This document shows, piece after piece, positions 38,495 to 46,813 of a stretch of 64,000 nt of DNA. Position 1 is the first letter of the stretch, and every line of letters begins with the position of its first letter. Source of the DNA: Agromyces humatus (GTDB lineage: Bacteria > Actinomycetota > Actinomycetes > Actinomycetales > Microbacteriaceae). Location: positions 264,580-328,579 of the forward strand of contig NZ_JAJQPD010000006.1 in NCBI RefSeq assembly GCF_021228295.1, read 5' to 3'. Under the pieces are notes generated by a model. That model had not been told where the DNA came from and made no database searches. It saw only the letters and a program-made list of their open reading frames with translations. Both the position numbers and the translations under genes were made by a program.

Positions 38495-40204
38495 TCAGCC
38501 GCAGTTCGGCCGACAGGTGCGCTGCGAGAGCGCGTCGACGAGCACGATGCCGAGGTCTTCAGGCTTCGAGGCCGAGTACGCGGCACCCTTGGTGACCTGC
38601 GCGATCTGCTGCATCGCCGCGAGGTCAGTGTCGGGTCCGAAGCCGATCATGATCACCGGCACGGGCTTGGCAGGATCGTCCATCTTCTTGAGCTCGGCCA
38701 GCAACGCATCGAGGGCGATGCCGTTCTCATCCTCGTTCCTGCCGTCGGTGATGAGCAGCACCGAGTTGACCTTCTCGGGGTCGTAGCTCTCGCGCACGCG
38801 CTTGACGGCCGCGAGGGTCGAGTCGTAGAGGCCGGTGGCTCCACCGAGTCGCTCAGGCAGCGACTGGATGATCCCCGCGATCTGCTGGGTGTGCGCCGTG
38901 TCGGCCAGCGGCGCGATCGGCGCGAGGTCTTCGTAGTCGAGTTCGCCGTTGCGAGCGGTCGAGAAGACCCACACACCGAGTTCGACCTCACCCGAGAACT
39001 TCTGCATCGCGCCGACCGCGGCCTGCTGGAAGATGTCGATACGACGCAGCCCGTTCTCGGCCGGTTCCTCCATCGAGCCAGACACGTCGATGACGGCGAG
39101 CATGCGCGAACGCAACGTGAGCACGCCCCACGCACGCAGGATCTCGAGCTGCGCGGCGCCGTCGAGGACCGCCTCGGCCGCGGGGGCCTCGGCGCTGATG
39201 CCGGCGAGGTCGAGCGTGCCGGAGCCGTCTGGGGCGCGGAAACCGGCGGCCGTGAGTGCCTCGGTGTCGTCGCGGATCGCCGCTTCGAAGTCGGCGAGCA
39301 GCTCGACCCTGGTCTTGACCCCCTCGGCTTCGGGCTCGGGCGTCGCGGTCTGCTTCGACGACGCAGCCTCGGGCAGCGCCAGGAACGGATAGTCGAGCGC
39401 GACGGTGCCATCGGTCGGGTAGGCGGCCACGAGCGGTTCGCTCTGCTCTTCATCGTTGTAGGCGGCGACCTGCGCCTCGCTCGTGATGACGATCGTCGGA
39501 GCGTCGCTGGCGCCGAGCGCGCCGAGCGCGGCGGTCGTCGACGCGGGGATCGACTTGCCGAGCGCGATCATCGCACCCGCGAACTGGCGCGGGTCGTCGG
39601 GTGACGAGTGGCCGCGGAGGGCGTACAGGCCGGCGAGGCTCGCAGCGGATGCCTCGGGGTCGGGCAGGATCGTCGGCAGGGCGCCGCCGAGCACTCTGGT
39701 CCAGCTCACCGGTTCGCTCGCGAGCTCGGTCGCCTTCGTCGCCGCGGCGGCGAACACCACGGGCGACGAAGCGATCCCGTCGCGCACCTCCACCTCGGGA
39801 GCGGTCTGCCCGAGCGACGTCGCGGTCGCGTTCATGCGGTCGAGCCACACGCTCGACTCGGGCACCCAGGCGTCGGCGGCGGCGTTGCCCGAGGCGAACA
39901 CCGCGGCCGTGTCGGCCGAGTCCTGCGCGGTGATCTCGGTCGCCACGCAGTCGCCTGAGGCCGCGTCGAAGTCCGTCGCGATCTCGGCGAGCGCCGGCGC
40001 GATGGTGGGATCGGCCACGACGACGAGTTCCTGGGGTTCGGAGCATCCGCCGTCTGCAGACGCGAACAGCGGGTTCAGGTGACCGCCGACCCAGAGGTAG
40101 ACCCCCGAACCGACGAGGGCGACGACCGCGACCGCCCCGATGATGGACATGACGATTCGGCGGCGCGGCATCGACGCCGGCGCCGCGACGGTATGACGTC
40201 CCAC
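38495..40204 (-). CDS. Extracellular substrate-binding and VWA domain protein
   Basis: A 569-residue surface protein. One hydrophobic helix (residues 19-40, VMSIIGAVAVVALVGSGVYLW) anchors or exports it. Residues about 55-300 resemble a type 2 periplasmic binding fold (ELVVVADPTIAPALAEIATDF, VVFAAAATKATEL); about 365-565 form a von Willebrand A domain with MIDAS residues DVSGSM near residue 371, TGLYD and ITDGRNED. The combination is seen in actinobacteria with unknown role, perhaps metal-dependent ligand binding. It starts with GTG and is preceded by a strongly folded leader. Confidence 0.87.
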   Translation of the reverse strand: MGRHTVAAPASMPRRRIVMSIIGAVAVVALVGSGVYLWVGGHLNPLFASADGGCSEPQELVVVADPTIAPALAEIATDFDAASGDCVATEITAQDSADTAAVFASGNAAADAWVPESSVWLDRMNATATSLGQTAPEVEVRDGIASSPVVFAAAATKATELASEPVSWTRVLGGALPTILPDPEASAASLAGLYALRGHSSPDDPRQFAGAMIALGKSIPASTTAALGALGASDAPTIVITSEAQVAAYNDEEQSEPLVAAYPTDGTVALDYPFLALPEAASSKQTATPEPEAEGVKTRVELLADFEAAIRDDTEALTAAGFRAPDGSGTLDLAGISAEAPAAEAVLDGAAQLEILRAWGVLTLRSRMLAVIDVSGSMEEPAENGLRRIDIFQQAAVGAMQKFSGEVELGVWVFSTARNGELDYEDLAPIAPLADTAHTQQIAGIIQSLPERLGGATGLYDSTLAAVKRVRESYDPEKVNSVLLITDGRNEDENGIALDALLAELKKMDDPAKPVPVIMIGFGPDTDLAAMQQIAQVTKGAAYSASKPEDLGIVLVDALSQRTCRPNCG

Positions 40205-40286
40205 GGGCTCTCCAAGCCGGCGGGGCGGGGGCCCGCCGAATCCTTGTTCGGGTTCCCCCGCTCGGGGGAAGGATTCGTTCAGTGTA
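40205..40286 (-). promoter_or_regulatory. Promoter and structured leader of the VWA gene
   Basis: On the minus strand, TACACT (40286-40281) is a good -10 box. The leader that follows folds at once: GAATCCTT/AAGGATTC (40238-40245 with 40269-40276) encloses CCCCC/GGGGG, and a second GC-rich hairpin lies at 40218-40238. The start codon is close behind, so the structure could control translation. It matches no riboswitch class I know. Confidence 0.55.
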
Positions 40287-40289
40287 GGC

Positions 40290-40593
40290 GACGCTGCTGA
40301 TTACGCGAATTTCGCTCGCTACTTGGCAGTGTTCCACAACACCTCTCGACCATCGCCTCGTCGCGTTGGCGTTGAGCGACAAACGCGGCGCGCGGAGCGA
40401 CAGGGGCGTGACGTGGTGAGGCCGGGCGGTCCCCGCCGCCCGGCCTCGTCCCCCACCTGCGCGACCTCTCCCTCAGCCGTCGCGCAGGCGCTCTGTCGAC
40501 GGCATGCGACCCGACTGCATGCGGCCTGTTGCCGCCCGTGCCGCGTGCTCGTGGATACGACCGTAGGCACCCTCCTGAGACCGCGACAAGGGG
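40290..40593. other. Unassigned interval with two strong hairpins
   Basis: Between the divergent VWA and phosphoribosyltransferase genes there is no convincing protein gene. GAGGCCGGGCGG (40418-40429) pairs exactly with CCGCCCGGCCTC (40436-40447), and CCTGCGCGA (40456) pairs with TCGCGCAGG (40480-40488). The first looks like a terminator, which suggests an untranslated small RNA ending here, but no class is recognised. Confidence 0.45.
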
Positions 40594-40622
40594 TTGACGA
40601 ACCCGGTGTCGCGCACTATCAC
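40594..40622 (+). promoter_or_regulatory. Promoter of the phosphoribosyltransferase gene
   Basis: TTGACG and TATCAC are 17 bases apart, one of the best housekeeping-type promoters in the window. Transcription would begin near 40629, about 85 bases before the start codon. Confidence 0.65.
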
Positions 40623-40712
40623 CCGCGCATCCGTCTGAAGGCTGGCCGTCGAGTGGGCCGCGTGCGAGCATGGAATCACCGGATGGTCCCGAACTCGACG
40701 GCCGGTCAACTC

Positions 40713-41363
40713 ATGGACCACTTCACCGACAGGGCTGACGCAGGCAGGCGTCTCGCCGCCCGCCTGATCGACATCGATGCGCCCGATCCGGTCGTGCTCG
40801 GACTCCCCCGAGGAGGCGTCCCGGTTGCCGCGCCGGTCGCGGTCGCGCTCGGTGCCCCGCTCGACGTGCTGGTCGTGCGCAAGCTCGGCGTGCCCGGGCA
40901 GCCCGAGCTCGCGTTGGGCGCGATCGGCGAACAGGGCGCGCGGGTGCTGAACGACGACATCATCTCCCACGTGCGGCTCAGGCCCGGCGCGCTCGCCACG
41001 ATCGAGCAGCGCGAGCGCGAGGAACTCGAGGCCCGGGTCATCCGGTTCCGCGGAGCGGCGGGCCCAGTCGATCTCGCGGGTCGCACCGCGGTGATCGTCG
41101 ACGACGGCATCGCGACGGGTGCGACGATGCGCGTCGCCTGCCTCGTCGCGCACGCGAGAGGCGCGAGACGCATCATCGTGGCGACGCCGGTCGGCGCGCC
41201 CGAGAGCATCGGAGAGATCGCGTCGATGCCGGAGGTCGACGAGGTGATCTGCCTGTCGGCACCGCCCGGGTTCATGGCCGTCGGCATGCACTACCTCGAC
41301 TTCGCGCAGACCCCCGACGCGCAGGTCGCCGCCCTGCTGGCGGCGGCGCGTTCAGCGGGCTGA
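40713..41363 (+). CDS. Phosphoribosyltransferase family protein
   Basis: A 216-residue protein with the type I PRTase fold. The PRPP loop is AVIVDDGIATGATM; the N-terminal VLGLPRGGVPVAAPVA and LDVLVVRKLGVPGQPELALGAI blocks are typical of a stand-alone group of unknown substrate. The ATG at 40713 gives MDHFTDRADAG; an ATG ten codons upstream is possible. Its last 12 bases overlap the convergent methyltransferase gene. Confidence 0.85.
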   Translation: MDHFTDRADAGRRLAARLIDIDAPDPVVLGLPRGGVPVAAPVAVALGAPLDVLVVRKLGVPGQPELALGAIGEQGARVLNDDIISHVRLRPGALATIEQREREELEARVIRFRGAAGPVDLAGRTAVIVDDGIATGATMRVACLVAHARGARRIIVATPVGAPESIGEIASMPEVDEVICLSAPPGFMAVGMHYLDFAQTPDAQVAALLAAARSAG

Positions 41364-42152
41364 AGGTGCTTCCCCGACGACGATCGTGCCGTCGTCTTCG
41401 TCGTTCATGACGCGCGGCGCGAGTCCGCCCTCTCGCATGAGGTCGGCCGCGGTGCTCGCCTGCCGCTCGCTGGTCTCGATGAGCAGCATCCCGCCGGGTG
41501 CGAGCCATCGAGCAGCGGATGCCACGACACGGCGATGCACGTCGAGTCCGTCGCCGCCACCGTCGAGCGCGACTCGTGCCTCGTGCTCGCGCGCCTCCGG
41601 AGGCATGAGCGCGATCTCGTCGGTGGGAACGTACGGTGCGTTCACGGCGAGCACGTCGACACGCCCCCGCAGGTCGTCGGGGAGGGCGTCGTAGAGATCG
41701 CCCTCGAACACCCGCGCGCCGCGTGGCTCGAGATTCCGTCGCGCAGCACGAACGGCCGCCGCATCGACGTCGGCGGCGACGAGGTCGATCGGGCCCGCGA
41801 CATCCGCGAGCATCGCGCCGATCGCGCCGATGCCGCAGCACAGGTCGACGACGACGGGCGGCGCCCCGCGCTGCGAGTCCGCCCGGTCGCGCACGAACTG
41901 CGCCGCAACTGCTGCGAGGAACTCGGTGCGATGGCGGGGCACGAACACACCGGGTTCGAGGTGCAGGCGCAGCCCGCCGAATTCCGCCCATCCGAGCACC
42001 TGCTCGAGCGGCTCGCCCGCGACTCGGCGCGCGACGAGCGCTTCGAGCGCGTCGGAATCGTCGGTCGCTTCGAGCAGCAGGCGTGCCTCGTCTTCGGCGA
42101 AGACGCATCCGGCCGCCCGCAGTCCGAGCACGAGATCGGCTTCAACACGCAT
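41352..42152 (-). CDS. PrmC-related putative protein N5-glutamine methyltransferase
   Basis: A 266-residue SAM methyltransferase related to PrmC. VVVDLCCGIGAIGAML is the SAM motif; the catalytic NPPY of PrmC is NAPY here (VNAPYVPTDE), as in the PrmC-related group. The N-terminal helical domain (LEQVLGWAEFGGLRLHLEPG) matches the substrate-recognition part. Whether it methylates release factors is not known. ATG at 42152 (or the GTG one codon earlier) is used; no ribosome site is obvious. Confidence 0.8.
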   Translation of the reverse strand: MRVEADLVLGLRAAGCVFAEDEARLLLEATDDSDALEALVARRVAGEPLEQVLGWAEFGGLRLHLEPGVFVPRHRTEFLAAVAAQFVRDRADSQRGAPPVVVDLCCGIGAIGAMLADVAGPIDLVAADVDAAAVRAARRNLEPRGARVFEGDLYDALPDDLRGRVDVLAVNAPYVPTDEIALMPPEAREHEARVALDGGGDGLDVHRRVVASAARWLAPGGMLLIETSERQASTAADLMREGGLAPRVMNDEDDGTIVVGEAPSAR

Positions 42153-42213
42153 CACAGCATCGTATGACGCGCGGCGGTCGAGCTACCGCTCGACCGAACT
42201 CTCGACGTGCGGC

Positions 42214-42699
42214 TCAGGCGTCGGCGGACGGGCCCGCGAGGAGGCCGCGTACCTCTGCCCCGAACGCATCGACCGGTCCGTCGACCGTGATGCCCGGTGC
42301 CACGGCCGTGATCGGCAAGACCGCGACAGGCGGGACCGGCGCGCCCCATTCGGCACGCCAATCACTGATCTGCGCCGATGAGGCGGCGAAGACGATGCGC
42401 CCGAGGCCGACCCACGCGTGCGCCGCCGCGCACATCGGGCAGTGCTCGCCCGAGGTGTACACGGTCGCGATGGCACGTTCCGCGGGCGTGAGGTGCACCG
42501 CAGCCCAACGGGCGATCTCGAACTCGGGATGCCGGGTCGGGTCGCCGGTGGACTGCTCGCGATTGCGATCAGCGAACCGTTCGACGCCGTCGGCATCGAC
42601 GAGCACCGAGCCGAAGGCGCCGTCGCCGGCGGCTGCTGCTTCGGCAGCGAGGTCGACGGCGCGGCGCAGATGTCTGAGGTCCTGCTCGGAGACGGTCAT
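42214..42699 (-). CDS. Nucleoside/cytosine deaminase family protein
   Basis: A 161-residue zinc deaminase. HPEFEI supplies the His ligand and catalytic Glu (an HxE variant), and EHCPMCAAA the two Cys ligands. Relatives include guanine and cytosine deaminases; the substrate is open. The ATG at 42699 starts MTVSEQDLRHLRRAV and upstream frames look unrelated. It is downstream of the coiled-coil gene promoter but on the other strand, and 61 bases before the methyltransferase gene, possibly in one operon. Confidence 0.88.
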   Translation of the reverse strand: MTVSEQDLRHLRRAVDLAAEAAAAGDGAFGSVLVDADGVERFADRNREQSTGDPTRHPEFEIARWAAVHLTPAERAIATVYTSGEHCPMCAAAHAWVGLGRIVFAASSAQISDWRAEWGAPVPPVAVLPITAVAPGITVDGPVDAFGAEVRGLLAGPSADA

Positions 42700-42846
42700 G
42701 GGTTGAAGTCTGCCGCACCCCGCGAACCGCCGGGTCGCATACGGCGACGGCATAGTGCCCTACTCATGGTCGTTTGGCAAGGCATTGCGCCCAGCGATCT
42801 CACACGCTTGGCTGGGTTGAATCCCAACCCGAGGAGGCGGTTCACC

Positions 42847-43380
42847 GTGGATACGAGCACGATCGTCTGGATCATCATCGCCGTCGCCGTCGTCATCGCG
42901 ATCATCGTCATCGCCATGCTGATCACCAGCCGCCGGCGCCGCGAGGCGAGGCTGGAGGCCGAGCGCCGCAAGGCGGCCGACCTGCGCCAGACCGCGTACG
43001 AATCCGATGTCGAGCGGCGTGAACGCGAGGCCGACGCCGCGAGTGCTGCCGCCGCGGCGAAGCAGGCCGAGGCCGAGGCGATGCAGGCCAAGCTCGATGC
43101 GGAGCGGCTGACGCGGGAGAGCGCGTCGCATCGCACCGACGCCCAACAGCTCCGTACCGAGACCGACGCGCGGTTGACCAAGGCCGACGAGGTCGACCCC
43201 GACGTGGGCACCGACGAGACCACCGCCGCCCGTGAACAGGCTGCGCACGACTCGGAACCCACGCGGCGCGACCGGCGCGACGGGGTCGCCCAGGAACCCG
43301 TCGCCCAGGAACCCGTCGCCCAGGAACCCGTACGCGGCGCGGCGCCGCGCCCTGACGCGGACTCGGGTCAACGTATCTGA
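42847..43380 (+). CDS. Membrane-anchored coiled-coil protein
   Basis: A 177-residue protein with an N-terminal helix (IVWIIIAVAVVIAIIVIAMLI), a charged Ala/Glu/Arg-rich segment of about 85 residues that should be a coiled coil, and an acidic tail with three copies of VAQEP encoded by a 15-base tandem repeat (43285-43329). Start is GTG with GAGGAGG eight bases upstream. Function unknown; its make-up is that of a small membrane scaffold. Confidence 0.75.
   Translation: MDTSTIVWIIIAVAVVIAIIVIAMLITSRRRREARLEAERRKAADLRQTAYESDVERREREADAASAAAAAKQAEAEAMQAKLDAERLTRESASHRTDAQQLRTETDARLTKADEVDPDVGTDETTAAREQAAHDSEPTRRDRRDGVAQEPVAQEPVAQEPVRGAAPRPDADSGQRI
43285..43329. repeat. 15-bp tandem repeat in the coiled-coil gene
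   Basis: Three identical copies of GTCGCCCAGGAACCC encode VAQEP three times. The perfect identity suggests recent slippage. Confidence 0.85.
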
Positions 43381-43528
43381 GACGGCGCTGTCTGAGACGG
43401 CGCGCGGTGCCGGCGACCCCATGGCCGGCACCCCGCGCCTCGCCTCATGCGGTTCACTCGAGCGCGATCACCGAGTCGAGCGTCGCGTCGTCGAGTGAGC
43501 GACGCCGCCCCGGCTCATGCCCGGCCGG

Positions 43529-44389
43529 TCATTTCAGCAGACGTGAGAGCACTCGGTCTGCGAGCGGCTTGCCGCCCGTCTGGCACGTCGGGCAGTACTG
43601 GAACGTCGAGTCGGCGAAGATGACCTCGCGCACGGTGTCGCCGCACACGGGGCACGTCTGGCCGGTGCGCCCGTGCACCTGCATATGGCTGCGCTTGTTG
43701 TCTTTCAGCTCGTCGGGTCGCTTGCCGGATGCCTCGGCGATCGCCACTTCGAGGGTGCCGCGCATCGCGTGGTACAGGTTCTCGACGTCGTCGGGGCCGA
43801 GCTTCGCGGCGAGCGCGTACGGCGACATCTTCGCGGTGTGCAGGATCTCGTCGGAGTACGCGTTGCCGACCCCTGCGAAGACCGACTGATCGCGCAGCAG
43901 CCCCTTGATACGAGTGCGGCGGTCGCGCAGGATCTCGGCGAAGTCGGCGAGTGAGAAGTCGGCGGAGGTGGGGTCGGGACCGAGCCTGGCGACGCCGGGG
44001 ATCTCGGCCGGGTCGCGCACGACGTACACCGCGAGCGACTTCTTGGTGCCCGCCTCGGTGAGGTCGAACCCCGAGCCGTCGTCGAGCCGTACCCTCAGTG
44101 CGATCGGCGACTTGCCCGGCTTGATGAGCGTCTTCGGCACCTCGTCGTACCAGCGCAACCATCCGGCGCGCGCGAGGTGGAACACGAGATGCAGACCCGC
44201 CGCATCGAGGTCGATGAACTTGCCGTGCCGATGTGCCGCGACGATCTGACGGCCTGCGAGATCGGTGAGCGGCGGCTCGAAGGTCTTCAACGCCGCGATC
44301 GCCGCGACGCTCGCCGACGCGATGGATCGCCCGACGGCGAACTCGCGCAGGTATCGCGTGAGCGCTTCGACCTCGGGAAGTTCGGGCAC
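43529..44389 (-). CDS. Fpg/Nei family DNA glycosylase (first copy)
   Basis: A 286-residue base-excision repair glycosylase/AP lyase. The mature N-terminus PELPEVEAL supplies the catalytic proline and Glu; the helix-two-turn-helix region FAGVGNAYSDEILHTAKMSP follows, and the C-terminal zinc finger is CPVCG with CPTCQ. The GTG at 44389 is required to put proline at position 2. Substrate damage (oxidised pyrimidines or purines) cannot be told. A second, related gene lies 2.4 kb away. Confidence 0.92.
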   Translation of the reverse strand: MPELPEVEALTRYLREFAVGRSIASASVAAIAALKTFEPPLTDLAGRQIVAAHRHGKFIDLDAAGLHLVFHLARAGWLRWYDEVPKTLIKPGKSPIALRVRLDDGSGFDLTEAGTKKSLAVYVVRDPAEIPGVARLGPDPTSADFSLADFAEILRDRRTRIKGLLRDQSVFAGVGNAYSDEILHTAKMSPYALAAKLGPDDVENLYHAMRGTLEVAIAEASGKRPDELKDNKRSHMQVHGRTGQTCPVCGDTVREVIFADSTFQYCPTCQTGGKPLADRVLSRLLK

Positions 44390-44608
44390 TCCCCCATCGT
44401 CGCACCGGCCGACGACATCTGTGAATGAAACCGCAGCAGTCACCTGGTTCGGAGCCCGAGATCGCCGATGTCGAGGCCTACGACTCAGCTCACACCATGT
44501 TCACGTTTCCCGCGGCACTCGAGATCTCCCACGACGGCAGGCTCAGCCCGCCCGAGTATGAGCAGCATGATCGACGACGCCGCCTGTCTCGACGCAGCGA
44601 ACTGAGAA

Positions 44609-44614
44609 TAGGGT
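44609..44614 (+). promoter_or_regulatory. -10 box of a probable leaderless DUF4180 transcript
   Basis: TAGGGT is followed by six bases and the ATG of the DUF4180 gene, the same geometry as at dapE and dapD. Confidence 0.4.
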
Positions 44615-44620
44615 CGAGCC

Positions 44621-44986
44621 ATGCGCATCGATGAGAGCACCGGCATCCGGGTCCTTCACCTCACGACCGAAGGAGCCCCGATCTCGACACCAGACGACGC
44701 GACCGACCTCATCGGCGACGCCTGGGCTCATCACGCCGAGCTCGTCGCGGTTCCCGTCGAACGACTCGACCCCGAGTTCTTCGACCTCAGCACCGGCATT
44801 GCGGGCGAGATCACCCAGAAGCTCGTCAACTACCGCCTGCGCCTCGCGATCGTCGGAGACATCGCCACGCGCGTCGACGCGAGCACGGCACTGCACGACT
44901 ACGTGTGGGAATCGAACCGCGGAACACAGGTGTGGTTCGTCGCCGATGAAGCCGCGCTCGAGGAGAAGCTCGCAAGACGGCGCTGA
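44621..44986 (+). CDS. DUF4180 domain protein
   Basis: A 121-residue cytoplasmic protein covering a full DUF4180 domain: ISTPDDATDLIGDAWAHHAE, then VAVPVERLDPEFFDLSTGIAGEI and NYRLRLAIVGDI. Function unknown; some members occur near antitoxin-like genes. It lies between a Fpg-type glycosylase and a CWB2-M23 gene, both on the other strand, and converges on the latter with one base between the stops. Confidence 0.85.
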   Translation: MRIDESTGIRVLHLTTEGAPISTPDDATDLIGDAWAHHAELVAVPVERLDPEFFDLSTGIAGEITQKLVNYRLRLAIVGDIATRVDASTALHDYVWESNRGTQVWFVADEAALEEKLARRR

Positions 44987-44987
44987 C

Positions 44988-46682
44988 TCAGCCGAGTCGA
45001 ATGCCGCGAAGGGCCATGAACGGGGCGGGATCGATCTGGACTCCGCCCTGGTAGACCTCGAAGTGCAGATGACACCCGGTCGCGGCACCGGTCGCGCCCG
45101 ACCAGCCGATCTGCTGGCCGGCGCGAAGGAGCTGGCCGAGCCGCACGAGGATCCCGCCGTTGGCGAGGTGCGCGTAGCCGGTGTCGATACCCGAGCCGTG
45201 GGCGATCTTCACCCAGTTGCCGTAGGTGCCGAGCCAGCCGGCACTGGTGACACGCCCACCTGAGGCGGCGTAGATCGGCGCCCCGCAGCCCGTGCCGAGG
45301 TCGATGCCCCGATGGAACGACTGCGAGCACCCGCCGGGTGTGCAGATCGGGGCGCGGGGGCCGAACGCGCCGGTGATGCGTCCGGCTGCCGGCTTCGCCC
45401 ACACCATCGCGCAGGCCGTGCCCTGTTCGACCGCCTCGCCGACCACACCGGTGCTGCCGAGGATCACGCGCGCCGCCGGGGCGAGTTCGTTGAGGGCGAC
45501 CGACACCGGGTGCGGGATGCACCCGCTCTGCGTGAGGTAGAGCGGTGCGGCGACCCCGCCCGCGAGGGCGGCGCCCGCCAGCGCATCGGCGAAGTCACTG
45601 CCGGTCGCGATGAACGCGCTCGACTGCGCCACGGCAGCACCGAACACGGTCTGGTTGATCGCTGCCGCCGTCAAGTACCGGTCGACCCCTTCGTGCCGTG
45701 CCACCGCGAACCCCGCCGAGACGAGCTGGCGCTCGATCGCCGGGCTCACTGCGCTGTCGCCGCCTGCGATCCGCACGGTGCCCACGCCGAGCGCCCGCAT
45801 CGAAGCGATCGTGCTCGCGCGCACCGACGGTGCGAGCCCGTCGACGAGGAACACGGGCGCCCCGAGGGCGCCGGCCGCCGCCGACGCGGCGAGCGCGTCA
45901 GGGAAGGCGCGGCCGGTGACGACGAAAGCCTGGGCCGCCGAGGCGAAGGCATCGGCGATCACCCGCTCGCCGCTCTCGAAGCGATCGACTCCGCCGAGCC
46001 GGATGATGCTCGGTGTCAACGCCGCGAGCTCGTTGTAGACGCCCGCGCTGACGACGCTCTCACCGCCGGCGACCACGATGCGCGCGGGGGCGAGTCGCGC
46101 GATCTCTTCGCGCACCGACGCCGGAACGGCATCGGGTTGCGTCAGCAACAGCGGACCACCGACGTGGGCCGCCGCCGCCGCCGCGGTGAGCCCGTCGGGG
46201 AAGTCCATTCCCGTCGCCACGTACAGTACCGGCACGTTCGCGGCGAACCGTTGCGAGATCGCGATCGCGGTCTCGAACCGGTCGGGCCCGGCCAGCCGGT
46301 GCACGCCCGGGGCGAACGGGGTGATGTCCGCCTGCGCGACCGCGTGGAACGGCGGCTTCGTCGTATCGGGCGACACAGGATCGGTGGTGGGTGGCGGCGC
46401 GGGCTCAGGTCCTGGAGCCGGCTCCGGCGTCGGTGTTGGTGTTGCCGTCGGCGTCGGTGTTGCCGTCTGCGGCGGCGGCGGCGGCGGCGGCGCCGGTGTT
46501 GGTGTTGGTGTTGGTGTTGGTGTTGGTGTTGGTGTTGGTGTTGGTGTTGGTGTTGGTGTCCGCGTCGGCGTCGGCTCCGGCGTCGGGACGAGTTCGACTC
46601 CCTCTGCCGGAATGGTCGTGCCGAATCCGATGATTGCGGCCGCTGCGATCGCGACGACCCCTGCTCGCAGCGTGCGACGCAT
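44988..46682 (-). CDS. Cell-wall-binding CWB2 repeat M23 peptidase
   Basis: A 564-residue secreted wall enzyme. Signal peptide (1-30), a long Thr-Pro linker partly made of a hexanucleotide repeat, three CWB2 cell-wall-binding repeats (each opening like HRLAGPDRFETAIAIS, IRLGGVDRFESGERVI and HEGVDRYLTAAAIN) and a C-terminal M23 domain with HRGIDLGTG and HLHFEV as zinc/catalytic residues. It should bind wall glycopolymers and cut peptidoglycan. The ATG at 46682 follows GGGAGGGG and leads directly into the signal peptide. Confidence 0.92.
   Translation of the reverse strand: MRRTLRAGVVAIAAAAIIGFGTTIPAEGVELVPTPEPTPTRTPTPTPTPTPTPTPTPTPTPTPAPPPPPPPQTATPTPTATPTPTPEPAPGPEPAPPPTTDPVSPDTTKPPFHAVAQADITPFAPGVHRLAGPDRFETAIAISQRFAANVPVLYVATGMDFPDGLTAAAAAAHVGGPLLLTQPDAVPASVREEIARLAPARIVVAGGESVVSAGVYNELAALTPSIIRLGGVDRFESGERVIADAFASAAQAFVVTGRAFPDALAASAAAGALGAPVFLVDGLAPSVRASTIASMRALGVGTVRIAGGDSAVSPAIERQLVSAGFAVARHEGVDRYLTAAAINQTVFGAAVAQSSAFIATGSDFADALAGAALAGGVAAPLYLTQSGCIPHPVSVALNELAPAARVILGSTGVVGEAVEQGTACAMVWAKPAAGRITGAFGPRAPICTPGGCSQSFHRGIDLGTGCGAPIYAASGGRVTSAGWLGTYGNWVKIAHGSGIDTGYAHLANGGILVRLGQLLRAGQQIGWSGATGAATGCHLHFEVYQGGVQIDPAPFMALRGIRLG
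46495..46560. repeat. Hexanucleotide repeat in the Thr-Pro linker
   Basis: Eleven GGTGTT-type units (last one GGTGTC) encode alternating Thr-Pro on the minus strand using ACA and CCA codons, which are rare in the neighbouring genes. Copy-number change would alter only linker length. Confidence 0.9.
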
Positions 46683-46813
46683 GAAGGACCCCTCCCCCTC
46701 GCGAACGACGGCCGCCGACAGCGTCCCCTCCTTGCGTTCGCCCTTCGCAGTGTACGGGGCCGTCTGCGCGACATCGAGGAACACGGCGCGATGCGCCGAG
46801 GATACGGCGCCGG

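Noticed and set aside
40418..40488. 6C RNA
   Set aside because: Two adjacent hairpins are present, but loops lack the runs of six or more C that define the class.
44425..44620. Small plus-strand frame between fpg and the DUF4180 gene
   Set aside because: No ribosome site, no domain and mixed codon bias; it also covers the likely -10 box of the DUF4180 gene.
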